The notes: a model not told the origin generated them from the letters alone. Shown: positions 44,534-53,258, counted from the first letter of the stretch. The stretch: DNA of 64,000 bases from AP-15 sp963702685 (GCA_963702685.1 CAVPDQ010000020.1:186001-250000); one strand, 5' to 3'. A program made the numbers and translations.

Positions 44534-46416
44534 CGGCGCCGGCCGCAGCTGGCGCGGACGAGACGTTTCGGCACGCGCTGAGCTTGCATCGCGCGGGCCG
44601 GCTGGACGATGCCGAGCCGCTCTACCGGGCGATCCTCGCCGGCCAGCCCGGCCATTTCGGCGCGCTGCTGCATCTCGGGGTGTTGCGATTGCAGCAGGGC
44701 GGGCACGAGGAGGCGATCGAGCTGACGCGAGCGGCGGTCGCATCCGATCCGGGATCGGCCGAGGCGCATTCCAATCTCGGCGCCGCCCTCCATCTGCTCG
44801 GCCGGGCCGAGGAGGCGGTCGCTTCCTACGAAGCGGCGCTCGCGCTCGATCCCGACCGGGCCGAGGCGTATTACGGGCTCGCCACCGCCCTCCACGCGCA
44901 GCAGCGGCACGACGAGGCGATCGCCTGCTACGAGCGGGCGCTCGCCATCGACCCCGATTATGGCGAGGCGAGCTGCGGGCTCGGTGCGGCCTTGCACACC
45001 GCCGGCCGCGACCGGCGCGCGGTCGCCTGCTACGATGCCGCACTCGCGGTCGACCCCGATTATGTCGAGGCGCTGTGCGGCCGTGCCGCGGCATTGCAAG
45101 CGCTGCAACGCCACGCCGCGGCGATCGCCGATTACCGGCGCGCCCTCACCCTCACGCCCGGCGACGTGGCGGCGCGCAACGCGCTGGGCCTAGCCTTGCA
45201 GGCGGCCGATCGGCACGATGAGGCGCTGGCGCAGTTGCGCCGGGCGCTCGCCCTCGCGCCCGGATCGGGCGAAACCCAGGTCAATCTCGGCAGCGTGCTC
45301 GAAGAGCTGGGCCGGATCGACGAGGCCCGCGCCGCGTTCGAGGCTGCGGTCGCGATCGAGCCGCGCAACATCCGCTTCCGCTATGCCCTGATCAGCGCGC
45401 GCCGGGCGGTTGCCGGCGACCCGCATCTCGCCGCCCTCGAGGATTGGGCGCGCGATATCGACGCCTTTGCCGAAGATCAGCAGATCCTGCTGCGCTTTGC
45501 CCTCGCCAAAGCTCTGGCGGAGACCGGCCGCGAGGACGAGGCGTTTCGCCATCTTCTCGCCGGCAATGCGCAAAAGCATCGACAGATCCGCTATGACGAG
45601 CCGGCAACGCTGGCGACCTTGGCGCGCATCGCGCCGGTGTTCACGAGCGAGCTGATGCAGATGAAGCGGGGCGCCGGGCATCCCTCCACGGCGCCGGTCT
45701 TTATCATCGGCATGCCGCGCTCGGGCTCGACCCTGGTCGAGCAGATCCTGGCGAGCCATCCCCGGGTGTTCGGCGGCGGCGAGCGGCACGATTTCAGCGA
45801 AGCCTTGACCGGCATCGCCGCCGGGCCGGGAGCCGCGGCGTTTCCCGAGCTGGCCCGCGATCTCGACGCCGGCGAGCTGAGGCGTCTCGGCGGCGCCTAT
45901 GTCGAGCGGATCGGCACGGCGGCGGAGCGGGTCACCGACAAGATGCTGGCCAATTTCTGCCTCGCCGGGCTGATCCATCTGGCGCTGCCCAATGCGCGGC
46001 TGATCCATACCCGGCGCGACCCGGTCGACACCTGCCTCTCCTGCTTTGCCCAGCTGTTCGGCGCCCAGCAGCCCTTCGCCTACGATCTCGGCGAGCTCGG
46101 CCGATATTACCGCGCCTACCGCGGCCTGATGGAGCACTGGGGCCGCGTGTTGCCCGAAGGCGTCATGCTCGATGTGCAATACGAGGAGCTGGTCGCCGAT
46201 TTCGAGCCGCAGGCGCGCCGCATCCTCGCCCATTGCGGGCTCGACTGGGACCCGGCATGCCTGTCTTTCTACCGGACCGAGCGGGTGGTGCGGACCGCGA
46301 GCGTGACCCAGGTGCGCCAGCCGATCTACCGCAGCTCGGTCGGCCGCTGGCGGCCGGGCGACGAGGTGCTCCGCCCGCTGCTCGACGGCCTCGCCGCCGC
46401 GCCGGAGCAACCCTGA
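44530..46416 (+). CDS. TPR-repeat sulfotransferase (II)
   Basis: A 628-residue protein starting at GTG 44530, overlapping the oxygenase stop by 4 bp. It resembles TPR-sulfotransferase I in domain order: eight or nine TPRs (ETFRHALSLHRAGRLDDAEP, ATALHAQQRHDEAIACYERA) then a sulfotransferase domain with FIIGMPRSGSTLVEQILASH (about residues 391-410) and LIHTRRDPVDTCLSCF. The C-terminal block VRTASVTQVRQPIYRSSVGR is shared almost word for word with I, so the pair arose by duplication. Coupled translation with the oxygenase argues for a common pathway. An upstream frame to 44200 is not coding because it overlaps the oxygenase gene. Confidence 0.88.
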   Translation: MTAPAAAGADETFRHALSLHRAGRLDDAEPLYRAILAGQPGHFGALLHLGVLRLQQGGHEEAIELTRAAVASDPGSAEAHSNLGAALHLLGRAEEAVASYEAALALDPDRAEAYYGLATALHAQQRHDEAIACYERALAIDPDYGEASCGLGAALHTAGRDRRAVACYDAALAVDPDYVEALCGRAAALQALQRHAAAIADYRRALTLTPGDVAARNALGLALQAADRHDEALAQLRRALALAPGSGETQVNLGSVLEELGRIDEARAAFEAAVAIEPRNIRFRYALISARRAVAGDPHLAALEDWARDIDAFAEDQQILLRFALAKALAETGREDEAFRHLLAGNAQKHRQIRYDEPATLATLARIAPVFTSELMQMKRGAGHPSTAPVFIIGMPRSGSTLVEQILASHPRVFGGGERHDFSEALTGIAAGPGAAAFPELARDLDAGELRRLGGAYVERIGTAAERVTDKMLANFCLAGLIHLALPNARLIHTRRDPVDTCLSCFAQLFGAQQPFAYDLGELGRYYRAYRGLMEHWGRVLPEGVMLDVQYEELVADFEPQARRILAHCGLDWDPACLSFYRTERVVRTASVTQVRQPIYRSSVGRWRPGDEVLRPLLDGLAAAPEQP

Positions 46417-46426
46417 GCCGCGGCGC

Positions 46427-48418
46427 TCAGCCGCCCGGCTCGGGCGCCTCGGGAAGGAGGCGGCGGAACGGGCCGAGCCAAGCCTCGTAGCGCCGCCAGC
46501 GTTCGACCGAATTTGCGTGCACCGGCTGGCGCACCTGCCAGGCGCTGGGGGTGCGCACGACGCGCCGGTTGGTTTCGGGCTGCAGGCAGCTTTCGTCCCA
46601 ATCGAGGCCGCAGAACGCAACGATCTGCCGGGTCACCGCCTCAGGGCTCGCCACCAGCTCTTCGTAATCGACTTCGAAGAAGCGATCGGCCGGCAGCACC
46701 CGCCGCCAATGCGCCATCAGGCGGGCGTACTGCTCCCAATAGAACGCGATCGTGTCCCGGTCATAGGCGAAATCGGGCAGATTTGCGTAGGCGGTGGTGT
46801 AGATCGACAGGCAGGTATCGACCGGGTGGCGGCGGCAATGGATGATCCGCGCCCGCGGCAGCGCCAGATGGACGAGCCCGAGCAACAGGAAATTGGTCGG
46901 CATCTTGTCGGTGACCCGGCGTGCCGAGGGCGCCAGGCGGCGCAGCACCGCAGCATATTCCTCAGCCAGCAGGAGCGCTGCCGCCGGGTCGAAGGCGCCG
47001 GCCTCGACGGCGGCGAGAAGCGCACCTTTTTGGCCCCAGAACCGCAGCTCGCCGCCGGCCGCGACCTCGCGATGGCTCGAAAGGATCTGCTCGACCAGCG
47101 TCGTTCCCGAGCGGACCATCCCGACGATCAGCACCGTCAGCTCGCCGGCTTCCCCCGGCACCGGGGGCCGACCGAGGAGCTCGGGTGTGAACAAGGCGAT
47201 CAGCCGGTCGATGTTTTCGGCGTGCCGCCGCCGGTCGATCGCCCGCCCGGCCAATCGAAGGCGTTCGCCGGAGATCCGGTTGGCGGCGTCGAAATGGTGC
47301 ATCGCCTCGGCATAGGAGGCGAGGTCGTCGAAGGATTTGCCGAGCGCGTAGTGCAACGCCGCGCCATCCATCGGGGACAGCCCGGGATCGTCGAGCAACG
47401 CCCGCATCGCCTCGATCAGCGGCTGATCGGCCGGCGTTGTTTTTTGTGCCGACGCGATGCCGAAATAGGCCTGAGCCAGGCGTGGCGCCACGCCGATGGC
47501 GCGCCGGTAGCTGGCGATCGCCTCGTCGAAGCGGCCGAGCTGGTGCAGGGCGTTGCCGAGCAGGCGATGCGCTTCGGCAAGCTGCGGGTCGATGGCCGCC
47601 GCCTGGCGCAGATATTGCCCGGCATCGGCAATTTCGCCCGCGGCAAGCAACGCCTCGCCGATCCGCAGATGCAGGCCGGCATTCTCCGGTTGCGCCGCAG
47701 CGGCGCGGCGCAGCGCCGCCGACGCCTCGTCGCGGCGGTCCTCGGCGAACAGCAGCTCGGCCAGGCCGATATCGGCGTCGGGCTGGTGCGGGTCGAGCGC
47801 GAGCGCCCGCCGGCAGGCGGCGGCGGCTTCGGCATGCCGGCCGAGCTGCCGCAAAGCCATGCCGAGATTGGCATGGAGCACGGCGCGGCCGGGCTGGAGC
47901 GCGAGCGCGCGGGCAAAGCCCGCCGCCGCCTCGGCCGGCCGCCCGAGCGCCAGATCGGCGAGCCCGAGATTGTTGTGCGCGGCGGCGTCTCCCGGCTCGA
48001 GGCGGAGCGCCCGGCGCGACAGCGAGCGCGCTTCCTCGGCGGCATCCGTCGCCAACAGCAGGTTCGCCAGCTCGTTCAACGCCACGGCCGATTTGCGGTC
48101 GAGCGCCACCGCCCGCCGCAGCAGCTCGATGCCGAGGCTCGCCCGACCGGTTTGGCCGGCGACCATGCCCATCACCAGCACCGCCGGAAAGAAATCGGGC
48201 GCCGCCGCCAGCATCCGCCGGAGGCCGGCTTCAGCCTCGCCGTAGCGGCCCTCCCGGTAGGCGCGCAGGGCTTCGCCGAGCCGCCGGTCGCGCAGTTGCG
48301 CGGCGATCGCGTCGGCGCCGCCGGCGATCGCCAAAGACGGCCTCGGCCGCCGCTCCGGCTGTGTGCTGCGCTGCCCGCGCGACATCCTGCTGGCGTCCCT
48401 CGAAAAAATCCGCGCCAA
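46427..48418 (-). CDS. TPR-repeat sulfotransferase (III), convergent
   Basis: Intact 663-residue protein ending 10 bp from the end of TPR-sulfotransferase II. The N-terminal TPR set is larger (about nine units, for example AAHNNLGLADLALGRPAEAA). The PAPS loop is VLIVGMVRSGTTLVEQILSS (Thr in place of Ser in the second position, as in many TPR-sulfotransferases), followed by ARIIHCRRHPVDTCLSIYTT. The C-terminal segment SAWQVRQPVHANSVERWRRY differs from that of I and II, so it is an older paralogue. Its start at 48418 is the longest; a later start at SLAIAGGADAIAAQLRDRRL would also work. No signal peptide. Confidence 0.86.
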   Translation of the reverse strand: MARIFSRDASRMSRGQRSTQPERRPRPSLAIAGGADAIAAQLRDRRLGEALRAYREGRYGEAEAGLRRMLAAAPDFFPAVLVMGMVAGQTGRASLGIELLRRAVALDRKSAVALNELANLLLATDAAEEARSLSRRALRLEPGDAAAHNNLGLADLALGRPAEAAAGFARALALQPGRAVLHANLGMALRQLGRHAEAAAACRRALALDPHQPDADIGLAELLFAEDRRDEASAALRRAAAAQPENAGLHLRIGEALLAAGEIADAGQYLRQAAAIDPQLAEAHRLLGNALHQLGRFDEAIASYRRAIGVAPRLAQAYFGIASAQKTTPADQPLIEAMRALLDDPGLSPMDGAALHYALGKSFDDLASYAEAMHHFDAANRISGERLRLAGRAIDRRRHAENIDRLIALFTPELLGRPPVPGEAGELTVLIVGMVRSGTTLVEQILSSHREVAAGGELRFWGQKGALLAAVEAGAFDPAAALLLAEEYAAVLRRLAPSARRVTDKMPTNFLLLGLVHLALPRARIIHCRRHPVDTCLSIYTTAYANLPDFAYDRDTIAFYWEQYARLMAHWRRVLPADRFFEVDYEELVASPEAVTRQIVAFCGLDWDESCLQPETNRRVVRTPSAWQVRQPVHANSVERWRRYEAWLGPFRRLLPEAPEPGG

Positions 48419-48514
48419 CCCGCCCGGGGCTGGCTCGGGCGGGAACAGCGCCTATAGCCGAAAGCGCTCGCGGCGAGAAGAGGAGAGACCCGGCGGCCCC
48501 CCGCCTCTGGACGC

Positions 48515-48549
48515 AAAAAAGCCCCTCCGCCGGCGAGCGGCGGAGGGGC
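48515..48549 (-). terminator. Rho-independent terminator of PEP-CTERM gene II
   Basis: On the minus strand, GCCCCTCCGCCG and CGGCGGAGGGGC form a perfect 12-bp stem with a 5-base loop, followed by six T. It sits about 25 bp downstream of the stop of the gene at 48576-49292, and ends that transcript before the sulfotransferase III start at 48418. Confidence 0.9.
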
Positions 48550-48575
48550 GTGGAGGCGCAGCGCTAGCGCGTTCT

Positions 48576-49292
48576 TTACGCGCTTTTGCGACGGGCGAGC
48601 CGGCGCCAGCCGAGCCCGATCAGCCCGATGCCGAGCAGCCCTAGAGATGCTGGCTCGGGGACCGGCGCGCTTAAAAAGGTGCTTGCGGAATCGTTAAACT
48701 TTGCACCGGCCGACAATGTGAGGTTGAACTCCTCGGTCATCGAATACGGTGAGCTCAGCGACGCAACCGAGATCGTGTTGGTGGCGTTGTCTGAACCGGG
48801 AGTCTTGATCGACGGCGTCAGCGGCGGGGTGCTGAACGTGCCGGGGCAGACATTCTGCCCATTCCCTTGGTCGATACAGCTGAAATAGGACAGTGTGTTA
48901 GCGCCGCCGCCCCTCACTACGGTATCGCCTATATTGCTCTCCAAGGTGAGGGCGGGTGGCGTGATCGGCATCGTGAAATCGGTGTCGCCGATCAAGATAA
49001 TAACCGATGCGGTATGGGTCGAGATGTTGGTGATGTTGTTGTTCGACGAAAGAAGGTTTGCCAGCGACGGCGAGCCCGGCGAGTTCGAGCTTGCATTCTG
49101 AGAGCTGATGACGATGCCATTGCCGGTGGTAGCGCTTCCGGAGCACATGCCGCCCGAAGCGCCCGAGCAGATCGAGGTGAAGGTAGCGCCGCCGTCGATC
49201 GAATACTCCACCAGCACGCCGGCCGAGGCACCGGAGGACCAAGCGAGGCCACCGGCCATCAGCGCGGCGGTCAACAAAAGGTTCTTGTTCAT
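48576..49292 (-). CDS. PEP-CTERM secreted protein, sigma-54-linked (II)
   Basis: A 238-residue protein from ATG 49292 (GGAGGCTACG upstream). MNKNLLLTAALMAGGLAWSS then GASA is the signal peptide. The body is Ser/Asn/Gly-rich (SATTGNGIVISSQNASSNSP, NNNITNISTHTASVIILIGD), typical of an adhesive or matrix beta-protein. The end APVPEPASLGLLGIGLIGLG then WRRLARRKSA is the PEP signal, hydrophobic span and basic tail. It has a consensus sigma-54 promoter at 49330-49347 and a 17-bp element at 49399, plus a strong terminator. A longer upstream ORF to 49439 adds unrelated residues across the promoter and is rejected. Confidence 0.88.
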   Translation of the reverse strand: MNKNLLLTAALMAGGLAWSSGASAGVLVEYSIDGGATFTSICSGASGGMCSGSATTGNGIVISSQNASSNSPGSPSLANLLSSNNNITNISTHTASVIILIGDTDFTMPITPPALTLESNIGDTVVRGGGANTLSYFSCIDQGNGQNVCPGTFSTPPLTPSIKTPGSDNATNTISVASLSSPYSMTEEFNLTLSAGAKFNDSASTFLSAPVPEPASLGLLGIGLIGLGWRRLARRKSA

Positions 49293-49329
49293 CGTAGCCT
49301 CCGTCAAAGCGTCCAAATCCCGTCTATAC

Positions 49330-49347
49330 ATGCAACGTACGTGCCAA
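49330..49347 (-). promoter_or_regulatory. Sigma-54 promoter of PEP-CTERM gene II
   Basis: Minus strand TTTGGCACGTACGTTGCA: GG-N10-GC with full TTGGCAC and TTGCA boxes, the closest match to consensus in the window. It lies about 40 bp from the ATG at 49292. Confidence 0.9.
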
Positions 49348-49398
49348 AACCGGATTGTTAGCAAAATCAGCGGGTTGCCGGAGACCGCCCGGGACGCT

Positions 49399-49646
49399 TG
49401 GAAAGAATGCCGACACCAAAAAATCCTTAAAAAGTTCATTAAAGGCGTTTTCCATATGGATTTTACAGGATTATCAACGACATAGGTCGGTAACCCAGGT
49501 GAGCCACGGCGTGCGGGCGCGTAAACAAAATCGACGCCACGTTTTACCCCTTTATGGTTAACAAATTGGCCGTTTCATTTTTATCAATCGCTTAGGAGAA
49601 AGCTGGCTGGCAAAGCGAGCGGGCGCGAACGTAAAAGAAACCGACA
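49399..49646 (-). promoter_or_regulatory. Two 17-bp elements between PEP-CTERM genes II and III
   Basis: TGGAAAGAATGCCGACA (49399-49415; 13 of 17 to consensus) lies 52 bp from the sigma-54 promoter of gene II. CGTAAAAGAAACCGACA (49630-49646; 12 of 17) lies between the two divergent genes, in the same orientation, and might also serve gene III. No sigma-54 promoter was found for gene III. Confidence 0.6.
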
Positions 49647-49760
49647 TCCGATTCCGCGGCGTCTCTTCCTCGAGACCGGCGCTTTACCAAATTTTGGGTT
49701 GCATTACACAGCGATACGTGTGATTTTAACGACATTCTGCCGATAGAAGGAAAGCGCTCG

Positions 49761-50639
49761 ATGCGGATCGCGTGTGTGGCGGTGGCCGTTTTACTGGCGG
49801 TCTTGGCCGGAACGCCGGCCCGGGCGACGCCGGTCGTGGCGAGCTCGGCCTATGTGCTGTCGGCCGATCTGACCTATCGCGGTGTCACGACCGACATTCA
49901 TCCGGTCGGGCGCGTGTCCGGAGCAGCGCCGCCCGCCTACGACAAGACCCGCAAGATCGGGGCGTTCGACGAGACGATCGAGCTGAACCCGGCGAGCTTT
50001 CTCGCGCCGACGTTGCAGATCGACGCGATGAACGCCAAAACCCATGCGGCCTCGGCCGGGATCGGCATCGATGCGGTGTCGGCGTCGGGCAGCGCCGCCA
50101 TCGGCTCGATCGGGTTGTCGCTGACCAGCGGCCGGCTGTTCCCGCAACCGCTTTCGGCGTCGGTGGCGAGCTTTCTCGACCTGTCGGTGAGCGCGAAAAA
50201 CATCAGGTCGAGCGCCGATTGGTCCGAAGTGTTCCCCAATCGCGTCTTTGCAACGGGCGATGCGAGCTTTGGCTCGCTTGTCCTCGGCGGCACGCTGGTC
50301 GGCGGCGTGCTGCGCTATTCCGGCGATGCGGCGCCGAACACGGTGATATTTTCGACCCCGACCGTCACCGTGACGCTCGACAAAGAGTTCGAGACCGAGT
50401 TGATCTCCTGCTCGCTCGACTGCCGGCTCACGCCCTACAGCATCACCACCGAGGCCATCGACATCAGCCTCGACAATGCGCTCGTCTTCGGCCAGCGCAT
50501 CTCCGGCGACATCGTCATCGGGCAGTCCTATGCCGACCCGCCCGCACCCGTCGCCGAGCCGGGGGCATTGGCCCTGATCCTCGTCGGCATCGCCGGGACG
50601 ATCGGGCTGCGCCGTCGGACCATGCACGCCCTCGGCTGA
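49761..50639 (+). CDS. PEP-CTERM secreted protein (III), AEP variant
   Basis: Intact 292-residue protein. MRIACVAVAVLLAVLAGTPA then RATP is the signal peptide. Middle: SAYVLSADLTYRGVTTDIHP, LNPASFLAPTLQIDAMNAKT, EFETELISCSLDCRLTPYSI. C-terminus: PVAEPGALALILVGIAGTIG then LRRRT, an exosortase signal with Ala in place of the first Pro (AEP). The protein has two adjacent cysteines (CSLDC) likely to form a disulfide. The upstream region lacks the GG-N10-GC pattern, unlike the other four PEP-CTERM genes. Function unknown. Confidence 0.82.
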   Translation: MRIACVAVAVLLAVLAGTPARATPVVASSAYVLSADLTYRGVTTDIHPVGRVSGAAPPAYDKTRKIGAFDETIELNPASFLAPTLQIDAMNAKTHAASAGIGIDAVSASGSAAIGSIGLSLTSGRLFPQPLSASVASFLDLSVSAKNIRSSADWSEVFPNRVFATGDASFGSLVLGGTLVGGVLRYSGDAAPNTVIFSTPTVTVTLDKEFETELISCSLDCRLTPYSITTEAIDISLDNALVFGQRISGDIVIGQSYADPPAPVAEPGALALILVGIAGTIGLRRRTMHALG

Positions 50640-50710
50640 GCCGGCCGGCAACCCCCCTCCCCCGGCACCCGCCATAAGCCGAGCTTGACCCGGCCGCGGG
50701 CCGCGTCATT

Positions 50711-50782
50711 ACATCGACGCCAGTCGAGAACGGGACATCGACGCCAGTCGAGAACGGGACATCGACGGCAGTCGAGAACGGG
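50711..50782. repeat. Three tandem copies of a 24-bp unit
   Basis: ACATCGACGCCAGTCGAGAA plus CGGG is repeated three times without gaps (50711-50734, 50735-50758, 50759-50782). The third copy has one change (CGGCAG for CGCCAG). Each unit holds the half-dyad CGACGCCAGTCG. The array ends 15 bp before the GMC oxidoreductase start codon, so it is within the likely promoter/leader. Confidence 0.85.
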
Positions 50783-50797
50783 CGCCGGGAGGGGGAA

Positions 50798-52504
50798 ATG
50801 GACTACGACTATATCATTGTCGGCGGCGGCTCGGCGGGCTCGGTCATGGCCAACCGGCTATCGGCCAAAAGCGCCAACCAGGTGCTGCTGTGCGAGGCCG
50901 GGCAGGACACGCCGCACGGCAAGGTGCCGCCCGAGATCCTCGACAGCTATCCCGGCACCGCTTATTTCGACCCGCGCTTTCATTGGACCGAGCTGAAGGT
51001 CCACACCGAAATCATCTCGCACAACCGGCCCGAGGTGGACCGCCCGCCACTGCGCAAATACGAGCAGGCGCGCGTGCTCGGCGGCGGCTCGTCGATCAAC
51101 GGCCAGCTCGCCAACCGGGGCGCCCCCACCGATTACGACGAATGGGAAGCGCGGGGCGCAGCGGGGTGGAATTGGGACGCGGTCCTCCCCTATTTCAAAA
51201 AGGTCGAGCGCGACATGGATTTCGACGGTCCGTGGCACGGCAAGGAAGGCCGCATCCCGGTCCGCCGCATCTTTCCCGACATGTGGAGCGGTCATGCGAA
51301 GGCTGTCGCCAAGGCGTTCGAGGGCGCCGGCTTCCCCTATGTCCAGGACCAGAACGGCGAGTTCCAGGACGGCTATTTCCCGATCACGATCTCAAACCTC
51401 TACGACCGGCGCGTGTCGGCGGCGATCGGCTATCTCGACCCGGGGACGCGGCTGCGCGGCAATCTGACGATCTCGGCCGAGACCGAGGTCAAGGGGCTCG
51501 TGTTCGAAGGCACGCGCTGCGTCGGGGTGAAGGCGCTGGTGCAGGGCAAAGAGACCGAATTTCGCGGCCGCGAAGTCGTCGTGTCGTCGGGGGCGATCCA
51601 TTCGCCGGCGCATCTGCTGCGCGCCGGGATCGGCCCGGCCGGCGATTTGCGCGATCTCGGCATCGAAATCGTGGCCAATGTGCCGGGGGTCGGCCAGCGG
51701 CTGATGGACCACCCGTCGATCTCGGTGTCGTCGTTTATCAAGCCCGCGGCGCGGCTGGGCGGCCTGACCCGCCGGCATATCCTCTTGGCGTTGCGCTATT
51801 CGTCGGGGATCGGCGGCGCGCCGAAGGGCGATATGTTCGTGGCGGGGGTTTCGAAATCCGCCTGGCACGCGGTCGGCGAGCAGATCGCCTCATTGCTCGC
51901 CGCGGTCTACAAGACGTTTTCCGAGACGGGCCAGGTCAAGCTCGCCGCGCGCGACTGGCGGACGGAGCCCGTCGTCGAGTTCAACCTCCTATCGGACCGG
52001 CGCGACCTCGAACGGCTGATGGACGCGTTCCGGCGATTGGGCGAAATGCAGGCAGGCGCCGCCTTGGGCGAGGCCACCAGCAACCCGTTCCCGGCCGCCT
52101 ATACCGAGCGGGTGCGCAGGATCGGCGTCGTCAATGCCAAGAACAAGCGGATCACCGACATCGTCGCCAAATTGCTCGACGGCCCGGCTTGGCTGCGCCG
52201 ATACGTCATCGAAAAGGTCATCGTCGAGGGCTATCGCTTCGACCAATTGATGCAGGACGACGACGCGCTCGAAGACTTTATCCGCAAAAACACGATCGGC
52301 GTCTGGCACGCCACCTGCACCTGCCGCATGGGTGCCGAAGACGACCCGATGGCGGTAACCGACAACGAGGGCCGGGTGCGCGGCGTTACGGGGCTTCGCG
52401 TCGTCGACGCCTCGCTCTTCCCCTGCGTCCCCTGCGCCAACACCAACTTCCCCACCCTGATGACCGCCGAAAAAATCGCCGCCGCGATGGTGGCGGCCTC
52501 GTAA
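50798..52504 (+). CDS. GMC family oxidoreductase
   Basis: Intact 568-residue FAD enzyme. Dinucleotide motif YIIVGGGSAGSVMANRLSAK (residues 5-24), GMC signature ARVLGGGSSINGQLANRGAP, second signature VVVSSGAIHSPAHLLRAGIG, and C-terminal active-site His in TIGVWHATCTCRMGAEDDPM with VDASLFPCVPCANTNFPTLM. It belongs to the choline/alcohol dehydrogenase-like branch and lacks a signal peptide. Substrate unknown (alcohol, choline or sugar). The start ATG 50798 follows GGGAGGGGGAA. It is preceded by a 24-bp triple repeat that could affect its expression. Confidence 0.92.
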   Translation: MDYDYIIVGGGSAGSVMANRLSAKSANQVLLCEAGQDTPHGKVPPEILDSYPGTAYFDPRFHWTELKVHTEIISHNRPEVDRPPLRKYEQARVLGGGSSINGQLANRGAPTDYDEWEARGAAGWNWDAVLPYFKKVERDMDFDGPWHGKEGRIPVRRIFPDMWSGHAKAVAKAFEGAGFPYVQDQNGEFQDGYFPITISNLYDRRVSAAIGYLDPGTRLRGNLTISAETEVKGLVFEGTRCVGVKALVQGKETEFRGREVVVSSGAIHSPAHLLRAGIGPAGDLRDLGIEIVANVPGVGQRLMDHPSISVSSFIKPAARLGGLTRRHILLALRYSSGIGGAPKGDMFVAGVSKSAWHAVGEQIASLLAAVYKTFSETGQVKLAARDWRTEPVVEFNLLSDRRDLERLMDAFRRLGEMQAGAALGEATSNPFPAAYTERVRRIGVVNAKNKRITDIVAKLLDGPAWLRRYVIEKVIVEGYRFDQLMQDDDALEDFIRKNTIGVWHATCTCRMGAEDDPMAVTDNEGRVRGVTGLRVVDASLFPCVPCANTNFPTLMTAEKIAAAMVAAS

Positions 52505-52547
52505 AAGGCCGCTGAGCTTCGGGCCAACTGGGCGCTTGCGCAATCTC

Positions 52548-52625
52548 GTAGGATGGGTTGAGCGGTGCGAAACCCATCTCTTCCGACGGCGTGATGGAGT
52601 TTCGCTGGCGCTCAACCCATCCTAC
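52548..52625. repeat. Dispersed palindrome (GTAGGATGGGTTGAGC...GCTCAACCCATCCTAC)
   Basis: A 78-bp element with perfect outer arms of 16 bp and inner arms GCGAAACCCATC / GTGATGGAGTTTCGC. This is a widespread proteobacterial palindromic repeat type. It follows the GMC gene and may act as a bidirectional terminator or mRNA stabiliser. Confidence 0.75.
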
Positions 52626-52825
52626 AAAACTTCGACAGATGTTACGGAGGACGGTTTACTAAGATACGGGTTAGTAGGCTGCTGAAGTTCGCCAAAGGTG
52701 AACTCCTACCGCCTCCCTGCCGATAATCCAGTCGCCCGCCGCGCTTCGCGAAATCGGGCACATCTACTGTTAAATCGCGCGGTTACGGTCCAGGTGACGG
52801 GGACAGTTTACTAAATCGGTTACGG

Positions 52826-52857
52826 GGTTACGGGGACAGTAAACTGTCCCCGTAACC
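52826..52857. repeat. Perfect 15-bp-arm hairpin of the GGGGACAGT type
   Basis: GGTTACGGGGACAGT pairs exactly with ACTGTCCCCGTAACC around a 2-base AA spacer. A related truncated copy (GACGGGGACAGTTTACT) lies just to the left (52797-52812). Such GGGGACAGT hairpins commonly flank REP-associated tyrosine transposases (RAYT), but no transposase gene is here. Confidence 0.7.
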
Positions 52858-52995
52858 AGTTGCGCAAAGCCGGGGTGACCCCGCATGTCGCGCAAAAACC
52901 AGAACGGCCAGCACGCGGCGATCGACGGACGCTCTAACAGGCTGCTGAACAAGGGGTGAGGTTTTGGCATTTCCAGGCCGGGTATGGTGCGAGTG

Positions 52996-53124
52996 TGTCG
53001 GAATATCTTACAGGTTCGGCCGGGCCTGCCAAAAAGCGTGCCGATTGAAATTCCAGGCAATTCTGTGAAAGGTTCCAGTCAGCTATCTCAATTCCGATGA
53101 CCCGGATGGTCGGAGAATTTTACA
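52996..53124 (+). promoter_or_regulatory. Paired 17-bp elements upstream of PEP-CTERM gene IV
   Basis: TGTCGGAATATCTTACA (52996-53012) matches the consensus in gene orientation at 16 of 17 positions, and GGTCGGAGAATTTTACA (53108-53124) at 12 of 17. The nearer copy is 55 bp from the sigma-54 promoter at 53179. Confidence 0.75.
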
Positions 53125-53178
53125 CCGTCCCCCGACGCCCAAAAACTAAGCTATTGATCTTAAAAGGGAGATAAACCT

Positions 53179-53194
53179 GGCATGGATTTTGCTC
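53179..53194 (+). promoter_or_regulatory. Sigma-54 promoter of PEP-CTERM gene IV
   Basis: TGGCATGGATTTTGCT: GG and GC separated by exactly 10 bases, with TGGCA and TTGC boxes. It is 65 bp upstream of the ATG at 53259. Confidence 0.85.
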
Positions 53195-53258
53195 AGCATA
53201 CGGGTGTGGTTCAGCCTGGATTAAGCTTGCTGCGCTACGGCAACACCTTCGGAGCAAG

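Noticed and set aside
46517..48457. 646-codon plus-strand frame opposite TPR-sulfotransferase III
   Set aside because: Mirror-image shadow of a high-GC gene; no domain signature, while the other strand has the complete sulfotransferase.
49651..49760. Sigma-54 promoter for PEP-CTERM gene III
   Set aside because: GGGTTGCATTACAC-type stretches lack the GC at the -12 position; no GG-N10-GC pattern found.
50711..50782. CRISPR array
   Set aside because: The 24-bp units are contiguous with no spacers, and there are no cas genes.
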